64,000 nucleotides of DNA, from positions 55,456 through 119,455 of the forward strand of contig CAWGQZ010000065.1 of NCBI GenBank assembly GCA_963824805.1, written 5' to 3'. The notes beneath the pieces were generated by a model. That model did not search any database and was not told where the DNA came from. It saw only the letters and a program-made list of their open reading frames with translations. The stretch's first letter is position 1. The number at the start of each line of letters is the position of its first letter. Source of the DNA: DATBAT01 sp963824805 (lineage in GTDB: Bacteria; Acidobacteriota; Terriglobia; Terriglobales; Acidobacteriaceae). Of this stretch, positions 46,428-56,316 are shown piece by piece. The position numbers were made by a program, and so were the translations under genes.

Positions 46428-48146
46428 CTAATTAATTTTGCCAGCGGCTGGACCCACGCCGGTTGCCTGCCTGGTCTTCGGATCAAATGCCGATCAGCGC
46501 TACTCCGCCCACTCCGCTGTGGCTGGCGGTTACCACATGTCCGCGAGCTCTCAAATCGGCCTGCACCTCTTGGGGCAGGGTGTTGGGCACAGACAAGCTG
46601 CCCAAACTGGCGCGCTCCTGGCCGAAGGAGCTGATGAAATGCGTCGTGGAAAAGCGCGGCGCCTTAAACGCGTCCTCGGGACTCATGCCGAATTCCACGT
46701 AGTTGAGGATGACCTGGATGGCTGCCTGATCCTGCTGGTCGCCGCCGGCTACCGAGATTGCCATCACTGGATTGTTGTCATGGAAAAGCAGTGTGGGGCT
46801 GAGCGTGATGCGCGGCCGCTTGCCCGGCTGAATGACGTTAGGAGTTCCCGCAAACGTGTTCAGGCTGCTGAGCCGGCTTCCGTGAATAATGCCCGTGCGT
46901 CCGGCAACACCGGCTGTGCTTGAAAGGCCGCTGGGAGTCGCGGCGATGACATTCCCAAACCTATCCGTCACACACATCACGGTGGTTCCACCTTGCCAGG
47001 GGCCGGTGATGGTGGGCGGTTTCGTTGCTTTCATGTTGTAAGGGTCGCCCGGCCTGAGCACGAGAGACGCTTCCCTCGGATCGATCAACTTGCGCCGCAT
47101 TTCGGTGTACGGATCGGAAAGCAACTGCTGCATCGGCACCTTGGCAAAGTTCGGGTCGCCGTAATATTCGTCCCGGTCCGCCAGCGCCAGCTTCTCCGCT
47201 TCAATCACCGTGTGGATGTAGTCCGCCGAATTGAAGCCCATCTTCTTCAGGTCGAAGCCTTCGAGCAGCCGCAACGTCTGTGAGAGATACGGACCCTGCG
47301 TTAGGGGACCGGCCTTATAGACGGTGTAGCCTCGATATATAGTTTTGAGCGGATCGACCACGGGAGTCTTGTGCGCGGCCAAATCTGCCTTGCGAAGGAA
47401 TCCACCCTTTCGGATATACCAGGCTTCCAAAGCGTCAGCGATGTCACCGCGATAGAAGCGAGTCCGAGACAGCTTCCAATTTCTGCTGCCGCGTACCTTT
47501 GACGGCCTTTTCGGACTCGACCAATTTGCGGAAAGTCACCGCCATGTCCGCCTGCCAGTTCAAGCCAGTTTCGATCTTCTGGCCACTGCCGGTGTCGATG
47601 TACCAGCTAGGGCCGCCGGCATCCAGAATGGCGAGCGTCGGCTGCACCACTTCCTCGAAGCTCTTGGTTCCGTAGAGTTTCAGCAGGGCCACGATCGCAT
47701 CGATGGTGCCCGGCACAGCGGCGGCCTTGACGTCGCCGTCCGGAATTCCGTGTGCCATATACCAAGCGATTGCTTTGGGGTCGCGAGGCGCTTCGCCTTG
47801 CCCTTCCAGTAGCTTCACATTTTTCTGGTCGTCTTTCTGGCCGGCGCTGTAAACGAGGATGGGGATTTCTCCTCCCACGCAGAACGCGCCAACATAAGTT
47901 ACGGACAATGCGAGCAGACGTCGCGGCGCCTGCGTCGGCGGCATTTCCGCCCTCTTCCAGAATCTTGATGCCCGCCGCAGTGGCGGCAGGTTTGCCGGAA
48001 ACGACCACGCCCTGGCTGCCTACGGCGACACTAGGCCCCTTCGCAGTGACCGACGTTTTGGTGGCCTGCGGCCAAGCGAAGGACACGAGTAGAAGAAGCG
48101 AAAGAGCTGATCTCGAAGTAAAATTCGCTTTCGGAGTCATAGCCAT
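46428..48146 (-). CDS. ggt: gamma-glutamyltransferase-family protein, three frameshifts
   Basis: About 570 residues after joining frames. N-terminal signal SALSLLLLVSFAWPQA and the GGT signature VVVSGKPAATAAGIKILEEG then GGNAADA; a shift near 47935 leads to SVTYVGAFCVGGEIPILVYS, another near 47435 leads to GGFLRKADLAAHKTPVVDPL. The nucleophile Thr should lie in QGGTTVMCVTD, and IAATPSGLSSTAG and SPTLLFHDNNPVMAISVAGG follow. A third shift near 46486 (AAA run) restores IDPKTRQATGVGPAAGK and a stop at 46428-46430. GGTs cleave gamma-glutamyl bonds, for example in glutathione, in the periplasm. The start is ATG 48146 or 48140; the former overlaps the GH26 start codon. Confidence 0.85.
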
Positions 48147-49089
48147 GAGAACTGTTCTTACCAAAGCCGCTTGGCCAACAATAGCAGTTTTTCTATTTTA
48201 CTCATTGCTTGCAGGCTTAGCAGACGAGCGGCCCCCGCGATCAGAGGGCAAGCCGATGTCAAACGGATCCGCAATTCTCGAGCCTGCATCAGGGGCCTCG
48301 CTGGGGCTATTCTACGGCGCCGGTAGCGTGGACGAGACATCGAAGAAGCTTGGCAGGACGCTCCCCGTTCATTTGACTTACTACGCGTGGGACGCTGACT
48401 GGAACGGCAGCGTCACCAAGGCAGACCTGGCTGCGGGACGCATCCCTCTGGTCAATTGGGAACCACACAAAGTCGACTTTAACAAGATTATTGATGGGAG
48501 CCTCGATGCGACGATTATCGCGCGTGCTAAAGGCGCCAAGGCACTCGGCCAGAAGTTTTTTCTCGACTTCGCCGCGGAGATGAACGGAGACGAGGCGTGG
48601 GGCGGCAATAACCCTACGCTGTACGTTGCCGCTTATCGGCACATTCACGACCTCTTTGCTGCCGCAGGCGCGACCAATGTGGTTTGGGCGTGGTGTCCGA
48701 ACGTTACCGATACCGAGGGAGGCAACCGGACTACCATGGACTACTACCCCGGTGATTCGTACGTCGATTGGACAGGGGTCGATGGGTACAACTGGGGCAC
48801 AAAGAATGGAGGCTGGCAGAGCTTCCAACAGGTATTCAGAAAGATCTACCCTTTGCTTGCGGCAAAGAAAAAACCGATCATCATTGGTGAGATGTCGTCC
48901 GCCGAAGCCGGCGGAGACAAGGGCAAGTGGATCGACGAAATCATCCCCACGCTGCGCAACAGCTTTCCGCTCATCAAGTGTGTCGTATGGTTCGACATCA
49001 ACAAGGAAGCCGACTGGCGCATCAGTTCGTCTCCCGCTTCGGAAGCCTCGTTCATCCGCATGGCGAAGGACCCTTTTTTTAATCCCTAG
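48145..49089 (+). CDS. secreted GH26-type beta-mannanase
   Basis: 314 residues from ATG 48145. Signal peptide TIAVFLFYSLLAGLADE; the GH26 barrel follows with the acid/base Glu in FAAEMNGDEAWGG (about residue 151), nucleophile Glu in IIIGEMSSAEAGG and WCPN, YPGDSYVDWTGVDGYNWGT motifs. GH26 enzymes cut beta-1,4-mannan or related glycans. The long frame upstream of 48145 is a shadow of the GGT gene. Its ATG overlaps that of the divergent GGT gene within CCATGA. No Shine-Dalgarno site is seen. The frame is intact. Confidence 0.9.
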   Translation: MRTVLTKAAWPTIAVFLFYSLLAGLADERPPRSEGKPMSNGSAILEPASGASLGLFYGAGSVDETSKKLGRTLPVHLTYYAWDADWNGSVTKADLAAGRIPLVNWEPHKVDFNKIIDGSLDATIIARAKGAKALGQKFFLDFAAEMNGDEAWGGNNPTLYVAAYRHIHDLFAAAGATNVVWAWCPNVTDTEGGNRTTMDYYPGDSYVDWTGVDGYNWGTKNGGWQSFQQVFRKIYPLLAAKKKPIIIGEMSSAEAGGDKGKWIDEIIPTLRNSFPLIKCVVWFDINKEADWRISSSPASEASFIRMAKDPFFNP

Positions 49090-49180
49090 GGTCTACGGCC
49101 AATCACGTTGTGGGGAATCCCCTACGATGGAGTCGGGATCACAGGGTGGCAACCGAAAACCGCTTCGGGGTAGGAACGTT

Positions 49181-49634
49181 TTATTTCACGCCATGGTAGT
49201 CCTTGTCGGTCACCGGCTCTAACCAAACTGTTTTTCCCTTTTGAGTCGGTGTAGTTGCCAGATAGGTAAAGCCGCTGGTCGGCGATGCACCGTGCCAATG
49301 CTCTACGCCGGGAAGACACTTGATTACATCCCCTTTGTGGACAATTTGTATTGGCTGTCCTCTTTCCTGATAATAGCCAGTGCCTTCCAGAATAAGCAGG
49401 ATTTGACCACCGGGATGGCTGTGCCAATCCAGCTTTGCCGCCCGCATCAAAAGTTGCTACAGCAAGAGCGTAGTCGAACGTACTATCACCTGCATTTAAT
49501 TCTTTAAGCCAAACGTTTCCCGTGTGATTCTTAGTGGTGGATAGTTCGCCTTTTGAAAAAATTGTGTCTCCTGGGCACTGCAAACTGAATGCAATGCCTA
49601 CAGCACAAGCGATGATCCGGAATGTTGTTCTCAT
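49181..49634 (-). CDS. exported cupin-domain protein, one frameshift
   Basis: About 150 residues. Signal segment RIIACAVGIAFSLQC, then LKELNAGDSTFDYALAVATF in one frame; near 49435 the frame changes to KLDWHSHPGGQILLILEGTG, with YQERGQPIQIVHKGDVIKCL and GVEHWHGASPTSGFTYLA. The metal-binding cupin motifs G-x5-H-x-H and G-x5-P-x-G-x2-H-x3 are present (His in WHSH and HWH). Exported single-domain cupins bind metals or small molecules; role unknown. Confidence 0.82.
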
Positions 49635-49737
49635 TGGTTATCTTCTTTTTTTGGTTTCTAATCGATAGGTGCAGCTAATTCAATATCACCGATTCCATTT
49701 CCGCGTGGTTTTGGAGTCGGCTACTTGTGCGGCCCCG

Positions 49738-50030
49738 TCAGACCTTGCGTTTCCAGCCAGTAATAAAATTCGTTTCCTGACTATATCCGGCGGCCTTGAA
49801 CGCCTCGTAGAAGCGGACGATGTATGGACCCCGCGAGGTTGTCGTCTTGCGCCATCGCCATGAAGAAGGGCGGCAATTCTTTTGGTAGCGGAGGCACGTC
49901 AGGAAAAGTCGCGCCGTAAATCGGAGTCGCATAGTTCGGACGGGCGCTCACTTCCGACGGTACTGCCGTAAGCTCCGTGATCATCCCACCGGCTGTGAAT
50001 CCCATGCAGACGGCGCAAGCATTCCAGCCA
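49738..50030 (-). pseudogene. alpha/beta-hydrolase (acetyl-esterase-like) remnant
   Basis: Only the region around the nucleophile elbow to the C-terminus is left: CMGFTAGGMITELTAVPSEV, SARPNYATPIYGATFPDVPP, LPPFFMAMAQDDNLAG and PYIVRFYEAFKAAGYS. The elbow G-x-S-x-G has Thr in place of the Ser nucleophile (GFTAGG). A frame change near 49825 separates the pieces, and the His-containing segment expected before the C-terminus is deleted. The N-terminal 100-odd residues are missing. It is therefore a real relic, not only a sequence error. Confidence 0.7.
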
Positions 50031-50059
50031 TTCCACGACTGATGGGCCTTAGCTAGCGC

Positions 50060-50577
50060 TTAGGGCGTTGCGGGTAGCGGCTGCCAGAGCTCAATCTTGT
50101 TTCCATCCGAGTCATAGATCCAGGCAAAGCGGCCGTAGGATTCATCCATGCGTTTGGGATCGATCTTTACTCCCTCTTGTTTTAATCGGTCGAGCAAAGC
50201 ATCCATATCGTCCACGATGTAGTTGACCATGAACGGCGCGTTGCCGGGACCGAAATAGTCAGTTGAGGCCGGGAAAATACAGTCCACACTGTAACGTGTT
50301 CTTTTTGAGGGTCGTCTTGTTCGCGCCAGGGAAGCATCGCGCCTCTGCCTTTGTCGGCGAGCCCAAGATGCTTCGAATACCATTCGCGCATCTGATCACG
50401 ATTCGCGGATTTGAAGAAGACACCGCCGATTCCAAGGATGCGCCCGCGCTGCTCCATTTTGACGGGCGGCTTCGATTTTTCAGGTTGCGGAGATTTCACT
50501 TCCTGTCCTCCTGTTGAGCAGACCGAGATGAGCAACAGCGAGCCGAACGCAATTGTGCTCCACGGTATTGCTTTCAT
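50060..50577 (-). CDS. VOC-family lipoprotein, one frameshift
   Basis: About 172 residues from ATG 50577. The N-terminus IPWSTIAFGSLLLISVCSTG has a lipobox-like ISVC, so it is probably a lipoprotein. The VOC module begins at ILGIGGVFFKSANRDQMREW (a typical first module); the frame changes near 50275, after HVTVWTVF, to PASTDYFGPGNAPFMVNYIV then DDMDALLDRLKQEGVKI and WIYDSDGNKIELWQPLPATP. The ending with the metal Glu (IELWQP) is intact. It is an exported glyoxalase-like protein; substrate unknown. Confidence 0.82.
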
Positions 50578-50820
50578 GCGCGGATTATACAAGTTTCGAT
50601 TCGAATGGAGAAAACGGTAGCTCAAGGTTTGCCGCGATTCACCAATTGGCGTTCAAATCCCGCGGTCCGCGTGCCAAGGCTGTGTCTGAGTGTCCGAATT
50701 TGTCGTGCCATGTCCAGAAACGGACAACGCGGACTAACTTATCGCATATTAAGTCGCTTACAATGTGGCGCTTAGAATTGGCAAAGCTGATGCTGACATC
50801 CCGGCAGGGAAGGTAAGAAC

Positions 50821-53324
50821 ATGTCATTCGTTCGCGATCTGAAAGTTGCGGCGCACTCGTTGATTCGGACTCCAGGGCTGGCGATTGCCGTGGTTCTTAC
50901 GCTGGCGCTCGGCATCGGCGCGAACGCTGCCATCTTCACGCTGGTGCGCGGAGTCCTGCTCAAGCCTCTTGTCAACCGTGACGAGGACCGGCTGATCTAT
51001 ATCCGGCAGAGCGCTCCGGGCATCCGCGACGAAAACGCCACGTTTTCCGTACCCGAGATCCAGGATCTGCGCGCTAGCGTAAAAACCCTGAGCGCGTTTG
51101 GCGACTTCTCCGCCATGGACTTCACCATGATCGGCCTCGGTGAGCCTCGTTCAATTCGAGGCGGCGTTGTCAGCGGCACGTATTTCGACGTGATGGGCCT
51201 TCGTCCCGTGCTCGGCCGCCTCATCGGACCTCAAGACGACGGTCCCAAAGCCGCCGGCGTCGTCGTTCTCACCTATCGTTTCTGGACGACAGCTCTTCAC
51301 AAGGATCCTTCGGTCATCGGCAAAACCGTTCGCCTCGGCAGCATCGGTGATCGGTCTGCGACAGTCATTGGCGTCCTCGAACCTTGCGTCCCGTATCCGC
51401 AAGATACCGAAATCATCGCCAACGTGGTCACCAGCCCGCATCATCTTTCCGCAACCATGGTCACCGGCCGCATCCATCGCATGACTGAGCTTTTCGGCCG
51501 TCTCGCTCCCGGAGCCACTCTCGATCAGGCTCGCGCTGAGTTGCGCTCCGCCTACTCCGCGATGAAGAAGGACCATCCCGAAGCCTATGCTCAGGCAGCG
51601 GACTTCCAGATCGGGGTGAAGTTGCTTCGTGACCAGATCACGTCAGGCGCGCGGACCGTGCTGCTGGTGCTGCTCGCGGCGTCAGGGCTGGTCTTCATCA
51701 TCGCCTGTTCCAATGTCGCCAACCTGATTCTGGCGCGGACGGTTCGCCGCGAAGGCGAGCTGGCGGTCCGCGTAGCGCTCGGCGCAAGCACAGGCGCGCT
51801 GCGCCGCATGCTGCTGGCCGAAAGCCTTCTGCTCTGCGGCGCCGGCGCCGCCCTCGGCGTAATGAGCGCGCAGCCGATGGTGGCCATCCTGGCGCGCTAC
51901 GCCTCGCGCTTCTCCGTCCGCGCTCTCGATTTCAAAGTCGATTCGAGCATGCTTTGGGTGGGAGCGGCGCTGGCCATCGTCGCCGCGGTGATTCTCGCGT
52001 TCGTCCCGCGCCTGCCCTCCTCCGGGCGCGTCCAAGTGGACTGAGCCTGGCAAGCGGAAGCGTGCGGATCACCGGCAGCACGAGCCGCCGCCAGCGGATC
52101 TTCGCGGTGACACAAATCGCCGCGTCCTTCGTGTTGCTGGCCGGCGCAAGTATGTTGATCACTACGCTGATCGCACTACAAACGAGCTCAGACAGGACTG
52201 GACACGCAGCACGTCCTGGCGATCGACGTTCCGGTTATGTCCTACGGTAAGACACCTCAACAGGTCGTCGATTTCTACAAGCGAAGCGATACGCCGCATT
52301 GATGCCCTGCCAGGCGTGAGTAAGACCGCGTTCGGAAACGTCGTTCCCTGGCGCGATGGCGGCCTTCGGTCTGCAATTCTCCGCCGACGGACACGTCCAT
52401 GCCCCCGGCGTAGAGGATCCGCGGTCGCAGTGGCGTGTCATCTCTCCCGGATTCTTTGCAGCGCTCGGCGTTCCTATCATTGCCGGCCGCGATTTCAATG
52501 CGCTCGATGATCGGAACAATGATGACCAGAATAATAAGAACAAAGAGCCGGTGGTTATCGTCAGCGAAACTCTCGCACAGCGCATGTTTCCCAATCAAGA
52601 TGCAGTCAATCGGCATGTCTATTGGACAGATCCCGTACTGCAATTCTTTCCCGGAACCGATCGCGAAAAATCGCGGCTTCTTGCTCCGCACCGGATCATC
52701 GGTGTCATGGCGGACATTGACGACGCACACGTCGTTCCTGAACCCACGCTCAATATTTACAGCCCTTTTGACGAAGGTCCAGTGTTTGGCGGCCGTCTCT
52801 TCATTCACACCGATGCAAATCCGTATGCGCTGGTCCCGTCGGTCACGCGCATTATTCGCGACATGTCCGCCGATCAGCCGGTTGAGCACGCTGCCACGCT
52901 GGAAGACATTCGTGCCGAGGTGCTCACGCCGGACCGTTTAAATTCGCTGGTGTTTGGCGTATTCGCGGCTGTTGCGTTGGCGATCGCAGTGGTGGGCGTC
53001 GCCGGCGTGCTGGCGTTTTCGGTGAGCGCGCGGACGCGGGAATTCGGTATCCGGCTGGCCCTCGGATCGGAGCCGCGGCGGCTCCTCAAGGGCGTAATCG
53101 CGGAGGGCACCGTAATGGCTGCGGCGGGCGTGATTGCAGGCGCGGCATTCGGGTTCGTGCTGGCGCGTTTGGCGGGAAGATATTTTCTGGACGTCAAGAT
53201 GCCGGGCGCATTGCCGGTGTTCGTCTCTGCATTCGTGCTGATGGCGGTCGCGGTTATCGCGTCGGTGCTGCCCGCTGCACGCGCTGCACGCGTCGATGTG
53301 ATGCAAGCGCTGCGCTCCGAGTGA
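50821..53324 (+). CDS. ADOP-type MacB/FtsX-like permease 2, four frameshifts
   Basis: About 834 residues when joined. Starts with LKVAAHSLIRTPGLAIAVVL and TLALGIGANAAIFTLVRG, then the periplasmic core and FtsX block (LVFIIACSNVANLILARTV, VRREGELAVRVALGAS). The frame then changes near 52035, 52190, 52282 and 52360: pieces SLASGSVRITGSTSRRQRIF, TQHVLAIDVPVMSYGKTPQQ, AIRRIDALPGVSKTAFGNVV and FGLQFSADGHVHAPGVEDPR are each in order. The last frame is intact to DVMQALRSE, including ARTREFGIRLALGSE. The four shifts within 330 bases are the densest cluster in the window. No ATPase gene is nearby. The start ATG 50821 has GGGAAGG upstream. Confidence 0.85.
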
Positions 53325-53785
53325 TCATACTTCACACTGGTCAAGTATGGAGCCGTGCCGCTGCTGACCCGGGTAGGCTCACAGGTTCCCGCGATTCTCC
53401 GCTTGCTGCTGCGCTGGATCCGGCCTGGAATCGCTTCACTGAAGATTCTCGGCCGCCACTTGAAAAGCCCGCGACACTTCGTCCCACCGGGTCGAGTGAT
53501 GAATAAAATGGAGTAGGTACTTCGCGAAGCCTCACCGCTCTTGGCTATTAGGCAGCTTTTCAGAGATGCCGCTACGAGGCTCACGCTTTTACCCGAGGTC
53601 GGGAGTGTTACGACAAGCCCTGAGGTAAGCGCTGCCGCCGAGGAAATTTCCGAAGCCGGTTGTCCGTATCTGCTGACCGCAGTCGGGGACGGAACATTTA
53701 CCCGTTCAAGTCGGCTCAATAACCCATAGCAACTGCCCCACTCAAGCCAAGATCGGGCTTGAATGGGCCACGACTTTTCGTTCAG
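53325..53785. other. intergenic region with palindromic repeat
   Basis: 461 bases between ADOP 2 and the convergent DUF1801 gene. It holds repeat copy C at 53737-53771; the rest shows no gene. Short frames here lack ribosome sites and similarity. Confidence 0.5.
53737..53771 (-). repeat. post-stop palindromic repeat, copy C
   Basis: On the minus strand it reads CCATTCAAGCC, loop CGATCTT, GGCTTGAGTGG, with GTGGC and GG flanks, the same orientation relative to its gene as copies A and B. It begins 15 bases after the stop codon of the minus-strand DUF1801 gene. Confidence 0.75.
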
Positions 53786-54193
53786 CTAGCCGTGTTCGAC
53801 GCGCTCCTTGATGTCCGAGTACGCCGCATCGATGAGTGTGCTTAACGCTGCGGCGTTTGTGGCCGGCCGCGGTCTCAGCTTCACGTGGCGCATGAACTTG
53901 CCAGTGCCTTGCAATAAGCGGGCCGGATCCGGCAGGGCTGCGCCTTGGAAGAATCCCACGTTTAGGTGCGAGGTGAAAACGTTGACGTAGGCGAAGGCCG
54001 CATCTCCCAGACATACTGTCGGACAGCCGTCATGCAAAAGCTCGCGGACTTCGTCTCCGCATTGTCGCATCACTTCAAACCAGTGACGCGCGATGTCTCC
54101 CAGTTCTCCGGCGTGCTCTTTCATCCATACATTGATTGCGGGATCGCGCTCGAGCGCGCCGGTCAATCGAAACAATTCCGTTCTCACGGTCAT
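53786..54193 (-). CDS. DUF1801 domain protein 2
   Basis: 135 residues. The HWFEVMRQCGDEVRELLHDG and DAAFAYVNVFTSHLNVGFFQ segments and the FMRHVKLRPRP tail fit the DUF1801 (YdhG-like) fold, which has no assigned chemistry. It overlaps the preceding AraC-DinB gene by four bases (ATGA at 54190-54193), which implies translational coupling. It is distinct from the DUF1801 gene at 29617. Repeat copy C follows 15 bases after its stop. Confidence 0.82.
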   Translation of the reverse strand: MTVRTELFRLTGALERDPAINVWMKEHAGELGDIARHWFEVMRQCGDEVRELLHDGCPTVCLGDAAFAYVNVFTSHLNVGFFQGAALPDPARLLQGTGKFMRHVKLRPRPATNAAALSTLIDAAYSDIKERVEHG

Positions 54194-55164
54194 GGCGTTT
54201 TGACAGCTACCTGCTGGTTCCAGGGCGCCACACTTTCCTCATACTCCATGGGGTCGCCGAAACCCTCGGTTTGGACGCCGAGTTGCCGCAGAGCGTCCAA
54301 GGCCATCAATCGGCGATGGGCGTTAAACGTCATGATATGGGCGAAGACGCCGCCGAATGTAAAGGTCTCCGCCGGCTCGCATAAAGCATCGACGAACGTA
54401 TCGTCCCAGGCGGAGCGGTTTCGGATGTCACGGAAAATGCGATGCAGCTCAGCATCGGTTTTCTCGAGCCTTTGCATCATGGCCTTCGGGGAGCGCTGCG
54501 ATTTGGGCGGACCGTTCACATCCATATCGGTGCCGGAGAGTGCAGCGGTCCAGACTTCTTTGGTGAAGATAATATTTTCCAACAGCTGTCTGAGAGTCTT
54601 GTTCGACTCCCGCCAGGGCAGCAGCTCTACCACCGTGGGTAGCTGCCGATCCAACTTTTCCTCTGTCAAAGTAGCCGCGTATTCCAACAAACGACGCGTA
54701 TGCCATGAGTCATTGCCTGCGAAACGATCGAATAGATCCATATCACTTCCTCCCTTTGTTGAGGAACCTTCCATGGGCGAACCAGGGGCAAAAAAGTGGA
54801 TTTTATTGGACGTCCGCAAGTGGAAGTGCAGATCACGCACGCGCCGGTAGATGCTGGGAGAGATCCGAAAAGCTTTTCGGAACGCGCGCGTGAACGCCTC
54901 CAGCGAACTGTAGTTGGCGTCCAGAGCGATGTCGGTTACCGACATTCCGGTATGGCCCAGTTGATAAGCCGCTCTCTCCAGCAACAGCCGCCGTCGCATG
55001 GCCGCCGGAGTTTCTTCGACCATGGTCCGGAACAGCCGATGGAACTGCGTTCGGCTTTGGTACGCTTGACGCGCCAGATCCTGCGTCTTCGCCTGAGTGT
55101 CCAGGGAATTGGCTACGATCGCAGAGAGGCGGTTGCGCGTGTCCTGGCCATCCACTTTATTCAT
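54190..55164 (-). CDS. AraC-type regulator fused to a DinB-like domain
   Basis: 324 residues. Residues about 20-110 are an AraC-type double helix-turn-helix (LARQAYQSRTQFHRLFRTMV; VTDIALDANYSSLEAFTRAF then RKAFRISPSIYRR). From about 140 to 315 a DinB-like four-helix domain follows (DLFDRFAGNDSWHTRRLLEY; LRQLLENIIFTKEVWTAALS; FAHIMTFNAHRRLMALDALR). DinB-fold proteins are often metal-dependent thiol transferases; here the His residues in NDSWHTRR and HIMTFNAH could bind metal. The fusion puts a putative metal or thiol chemistry domain on a transcription factor. The four-base overlap with the DUF1801 gene shows an operon. Confidence 0.85.
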   Translation of the reverse strand: MNKVDGQDTRNRLSAIVANSLDTQAKTQDLARQAYQSRTQFHRLFRTMVEETPAAMRRRLLLERAAYQLGHTGMSVTDIALDANYSSLEAFTRAFRKAFRISPSIYRRVRDLHFHLRTSNKIHFFAPGSPMEGSSTKGGSDMDLFDRFAGNDSWHTRRLLEYAATLTEEKLDRQLPTVVELLPWRESNKTLRQLLENIIFTKEVWTAALSGTDMDVNGPPKSQRSPKAMMQRLEKTDAELHRIFRDIRNRSAWDDTFVDALCEPAETFTFGGVFAHIMTFNAHRRLMALDALRQLGVQTEGFGDPMEYEESVAPWNQQVAVKTP

Positions 55165-55641
55165 GCCGCCGGTTCCTCACCTGGAGCGAATCATAGGCAA
55201 AAAGAAGAGCCTCCGCCTGATCGTGCGTACCAATCTTCTACTCTAAAGTCAGACCCAGGCGAATGAACAACTTTCTGCTCGACCCAGGATAACGCCACCA
55301 AAAACCATTCCTTGGACCGACGTTGGTTATGATCTCATCCCTGGTTCAAGGGTGGGCCAAGCAATTCCAATCCGTATGTGGTGAAGATCGGCTGGATTGC
55401 CGCAGGATCGGCAGGCATGCCGGGCGGCAGCGGTGGAAAACAGTCGGGATGCAAGCCAGAGTTAGGCCTCGTAATAGATTCCCTTGGCTTGTGCTTTTTG
55501 AGCGCGGTTTTCTGGTTCACTAAACCATTGAATACTATAACCTTTGAAGGTTCCGAACCCGGTTGTCCGGGCACGAAACTTTTGTCGTTCGCGGCACTCT
55601 AATGTTATGAGCCCAGCAATGCGGTATCGAGGAGGTTCTGA
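55165..55641. other. intergenic region, possible gene remnant
   Basis: 477 bases between the divergent AraC-DinB and msrA genes, which must hold both promoters. A minus-strand frame at about 55335-55460 reads PDCFPPLPPGMPADPAAIQP and GLELLGPPLNQG, a tail resembling the C-terminus of some cupin dioxygenase proteins. It is too short to name. No other feature was seen. Confidence 0.35.
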
Positions 55642-56310
55642 ATGGTGCGCTCCAGCATTTTTGCGGCGTTGGCCCTGGTAGTTCTCATGGCTTTGCTTGC
55701 GGCCTCTAGCCCGGCAAAAAACGGTCTATTTCCCAGCCCAGCGGTCGATTCCCCGAAGGCGTCGCAATCTGGAAAACAGACGATGGTCGTCGCCGGTGGA
55801 TGCTTCTGGGGAATACAGGCGGTCTTTCAACACGTGAAAGGCGTGGCCAACGCAACCTCAGGCTACTCCGGCGGACAAGCTAACACTGCCGAATACGAAT
55901 TGGTCAGTAGCGGACAAACCGGGCACGCCGAATCGGTGAAGGTCACTTATGATCCCTCGCAGATCACATATGGCGAATTGTTGAAGATATTTTTCTCGGT
56001 CGCGCATGACCCGACCGAACTTAACCGGCAAGGCCCGGATGAGGGCACGCAATACCGATCGGTGATCTTCTACAACGGCGACGAGCAGAAGCGGATTGCC
56101 GAGGCCTACATCGCGCAGCTCGATGCGGCGAAAGTCTTCTCCAACAAGATTGTGACCCAGGTGGTGCCGCTTAAAGGTTTCTACACGGCTGAGGCCTACC
56201 ATCAGGACTACGCCTCGAACCATCCTACCGACGGGTACATCATGTTCAACGATGCTCCCAAGGTGTCACACCTGAGGAAGGCATTTCCTGAGCTGTATAC
56301 AGGGAAGTGA
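55642..56310 (+). CDS. msrA: peptide methionine sulfoxide reductase MsrA, exported
   Basis: 222 residues. Signal peptide ALALVVLMALLAASSPAKN, then MsrA with the catalytic Cys in VVAGGCFWGIQAVFQ. GYSGGQANTAEYELVSSGQT, GHAESVKVTYDPSQI, DPTELNRQGPDEGTQYRSVI and EAYHQDY are family motifs. It reduces methionine-S-sulfoxide in proteins, here probably in the periplasm, with electrons from a thioredoxin-like partner. GAGGAGG upstream of ATG 55642. The msrB gene follows six bases after the stop, so both stereoisomers are covered from one transcript. Confidence 0.94.
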   Translation: MVRSSIFAALALVVLMALLAASSPAKNGLFPSPAVDSPKASQSGKQTMVVAGGCFWGIQAVFQHVKGVANATSGYSGGQANTAEYELVSSGQTGHAESVKVTYDPSQITYGELLKIFFSVAHDPTELNRQGPDEGTQYRSVIFYNGDEQKRIAEAYIAQLDAAKVFSNKIVTQVVPLKGFYTAEAYHQDYASNHPTDGYIMFNDAPKVSHLRKAFPELYTGK

Positions 56311-56316
56311 GCCAGG

